A stretch of DNA of 64,000 nt from Kocuria tytonicola (GTDB taxonomy: Bacteria > Actinomycetota > Actinomycetes > Actinomycetales > Micrococcaceae), in NCBI RefSeq assembly GCF_003687455.1, contig NZ_PHOA01000001.1, positions 19,370 through 83,369 on the forward strand. Reading direction: 5' to 3'. Positions within the stretch are counted from its first letter, which is position 1; every line of letters begins with the position of its first letter. Shown one piece after another: positions 63,782 through 64,000 of the stretch. The notes beneath the pieces were generated by a model that was not told the DNA's origin, did not search any database, and saw only the letters and a program-made list of their open reading frames with translations. The position numbers were made by a program, and so were the translations under genes.

Positions 63782-64000
63782 CAAGAACTGTAGGGACGCG
63801 CCCCGCGCCCGGTCAAGGCGCGCCGCGCCCGCTCCCCTGTGGGCTGAAACGCCGCGGACGACGCCGCCAGCGCGCCGGTGCGCGCCCGGTCCACCACCCG
63901 CGGGGACCGCCACGGCCGCGGTCGGCCACCCGTCCGGACCCTCACCGCTGCGGCGCGCCAGGGCGCCGCGCCGGGCCCCTGCACAGCCCCACCCAACACG

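Noticed and set aside
63782..64000. Gene at the right edge upstream of groESL
   Set aside because: The minus-strand frame extending groES upstream and the plus-strand frames are Arg/Pro/Ala-rich and cross the CIRCE element; treated as non-coding spacer.

Overview
The window is a 64 kb piece of a high-GC actinobacterial chromosome. The genes match Micrococcaceae: urease order ureABCEFGD, groES-groEL under a CIRCE element, guaB next to its paralogue guaB3, a guaA/DUF3817/SURF1 cluster, many GTG starts and ATGA overlaps. Kocuria is my best guess for the genus; this is an inference from gene content and composition, not a database match.

Layout. 1-4833: urease operon on the minus strand, running off the left edge inside ureD. 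4834-17240: an accessory island inserted between two housekeeping blocks. It holds a frameshifted S41 peptidase, an intact IS5-family element, a GNAT remnant, a truncated XRE antitoxin, an mntA-hepT-methyltransferase-acetyltransferase operon, an orphan HigA antitoxin with a decayed higB upstream, an AAA/DUF4143 ATPase, an unknown acidic protein, a decayed IS3-family element abutting a truncated ISL3-family element, a second higBA relic, and an AT-richer gene for a multi-winged-helix PD-(D/E)XK nuclease with no methyltransferase partner. 17252-33420: core genes, namely ychF, an ABC exporter with a coupled two-component system, rmuC, ispH, xseAB, an AlaA-type aminotransferase, an osmolyte-binding lipoprotein, a NUDIX hydrolase, corA, an MscS channel and a LysR-type ligand-domain protein. 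33544-33616: tRNA-Ala(CGC) with a strong terminator. 33810-37235: pcp, an ArsR/CDF metal-efflux pair and an M20 amidohydrolase. 37266-41242: a translationally coupled glycan operon (GT4, GT2, WcbI-like, DUF3253). 41496-43980: a TetR repressor with its palindromic operator and a DHA2 drug exporter. 44120-51456: CYTH-CHAD protein, membrane protein, GNAT, galU, 5-formyl-THF cyclo-ligase, FmdB, SAF protein and a small conserved protein. 51449-55363: a large SF1-helicase-like protein with degenerate ATPase motifs. 55445-64000: guaA, DUF3817, SURF1, guaB3, guaB, groEL, groES.

How the genes work together: urease subunits UreABC are matured by UreDEFG with nickel. GuaB (IMP to XMP) and GuaA (XMP to GMP) make consecutive guanylate steps. 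XseA/XseB form exonuclease VII. The ABC exporter is probably controlled by the kinase/regulator pair encoded with it. ArsR probably senses the metal exported by the CDF protein.

Most inactivated genes I can see lie in the 5-17 kb island (single-base frameshifts, an amber codon, toxin-antitoxin fragments), which suggests an old, decaying mobile or defence region. No geneless stretch exceeds about 300 bases; the longest (41243-41536, 18338-18615, 30102-30346, 11750-11992, 63782-64000) are promoter or spacer DNA and are noted where something is visible. I saw no CRISPR array, rRNA, riboswitch or replication origin.
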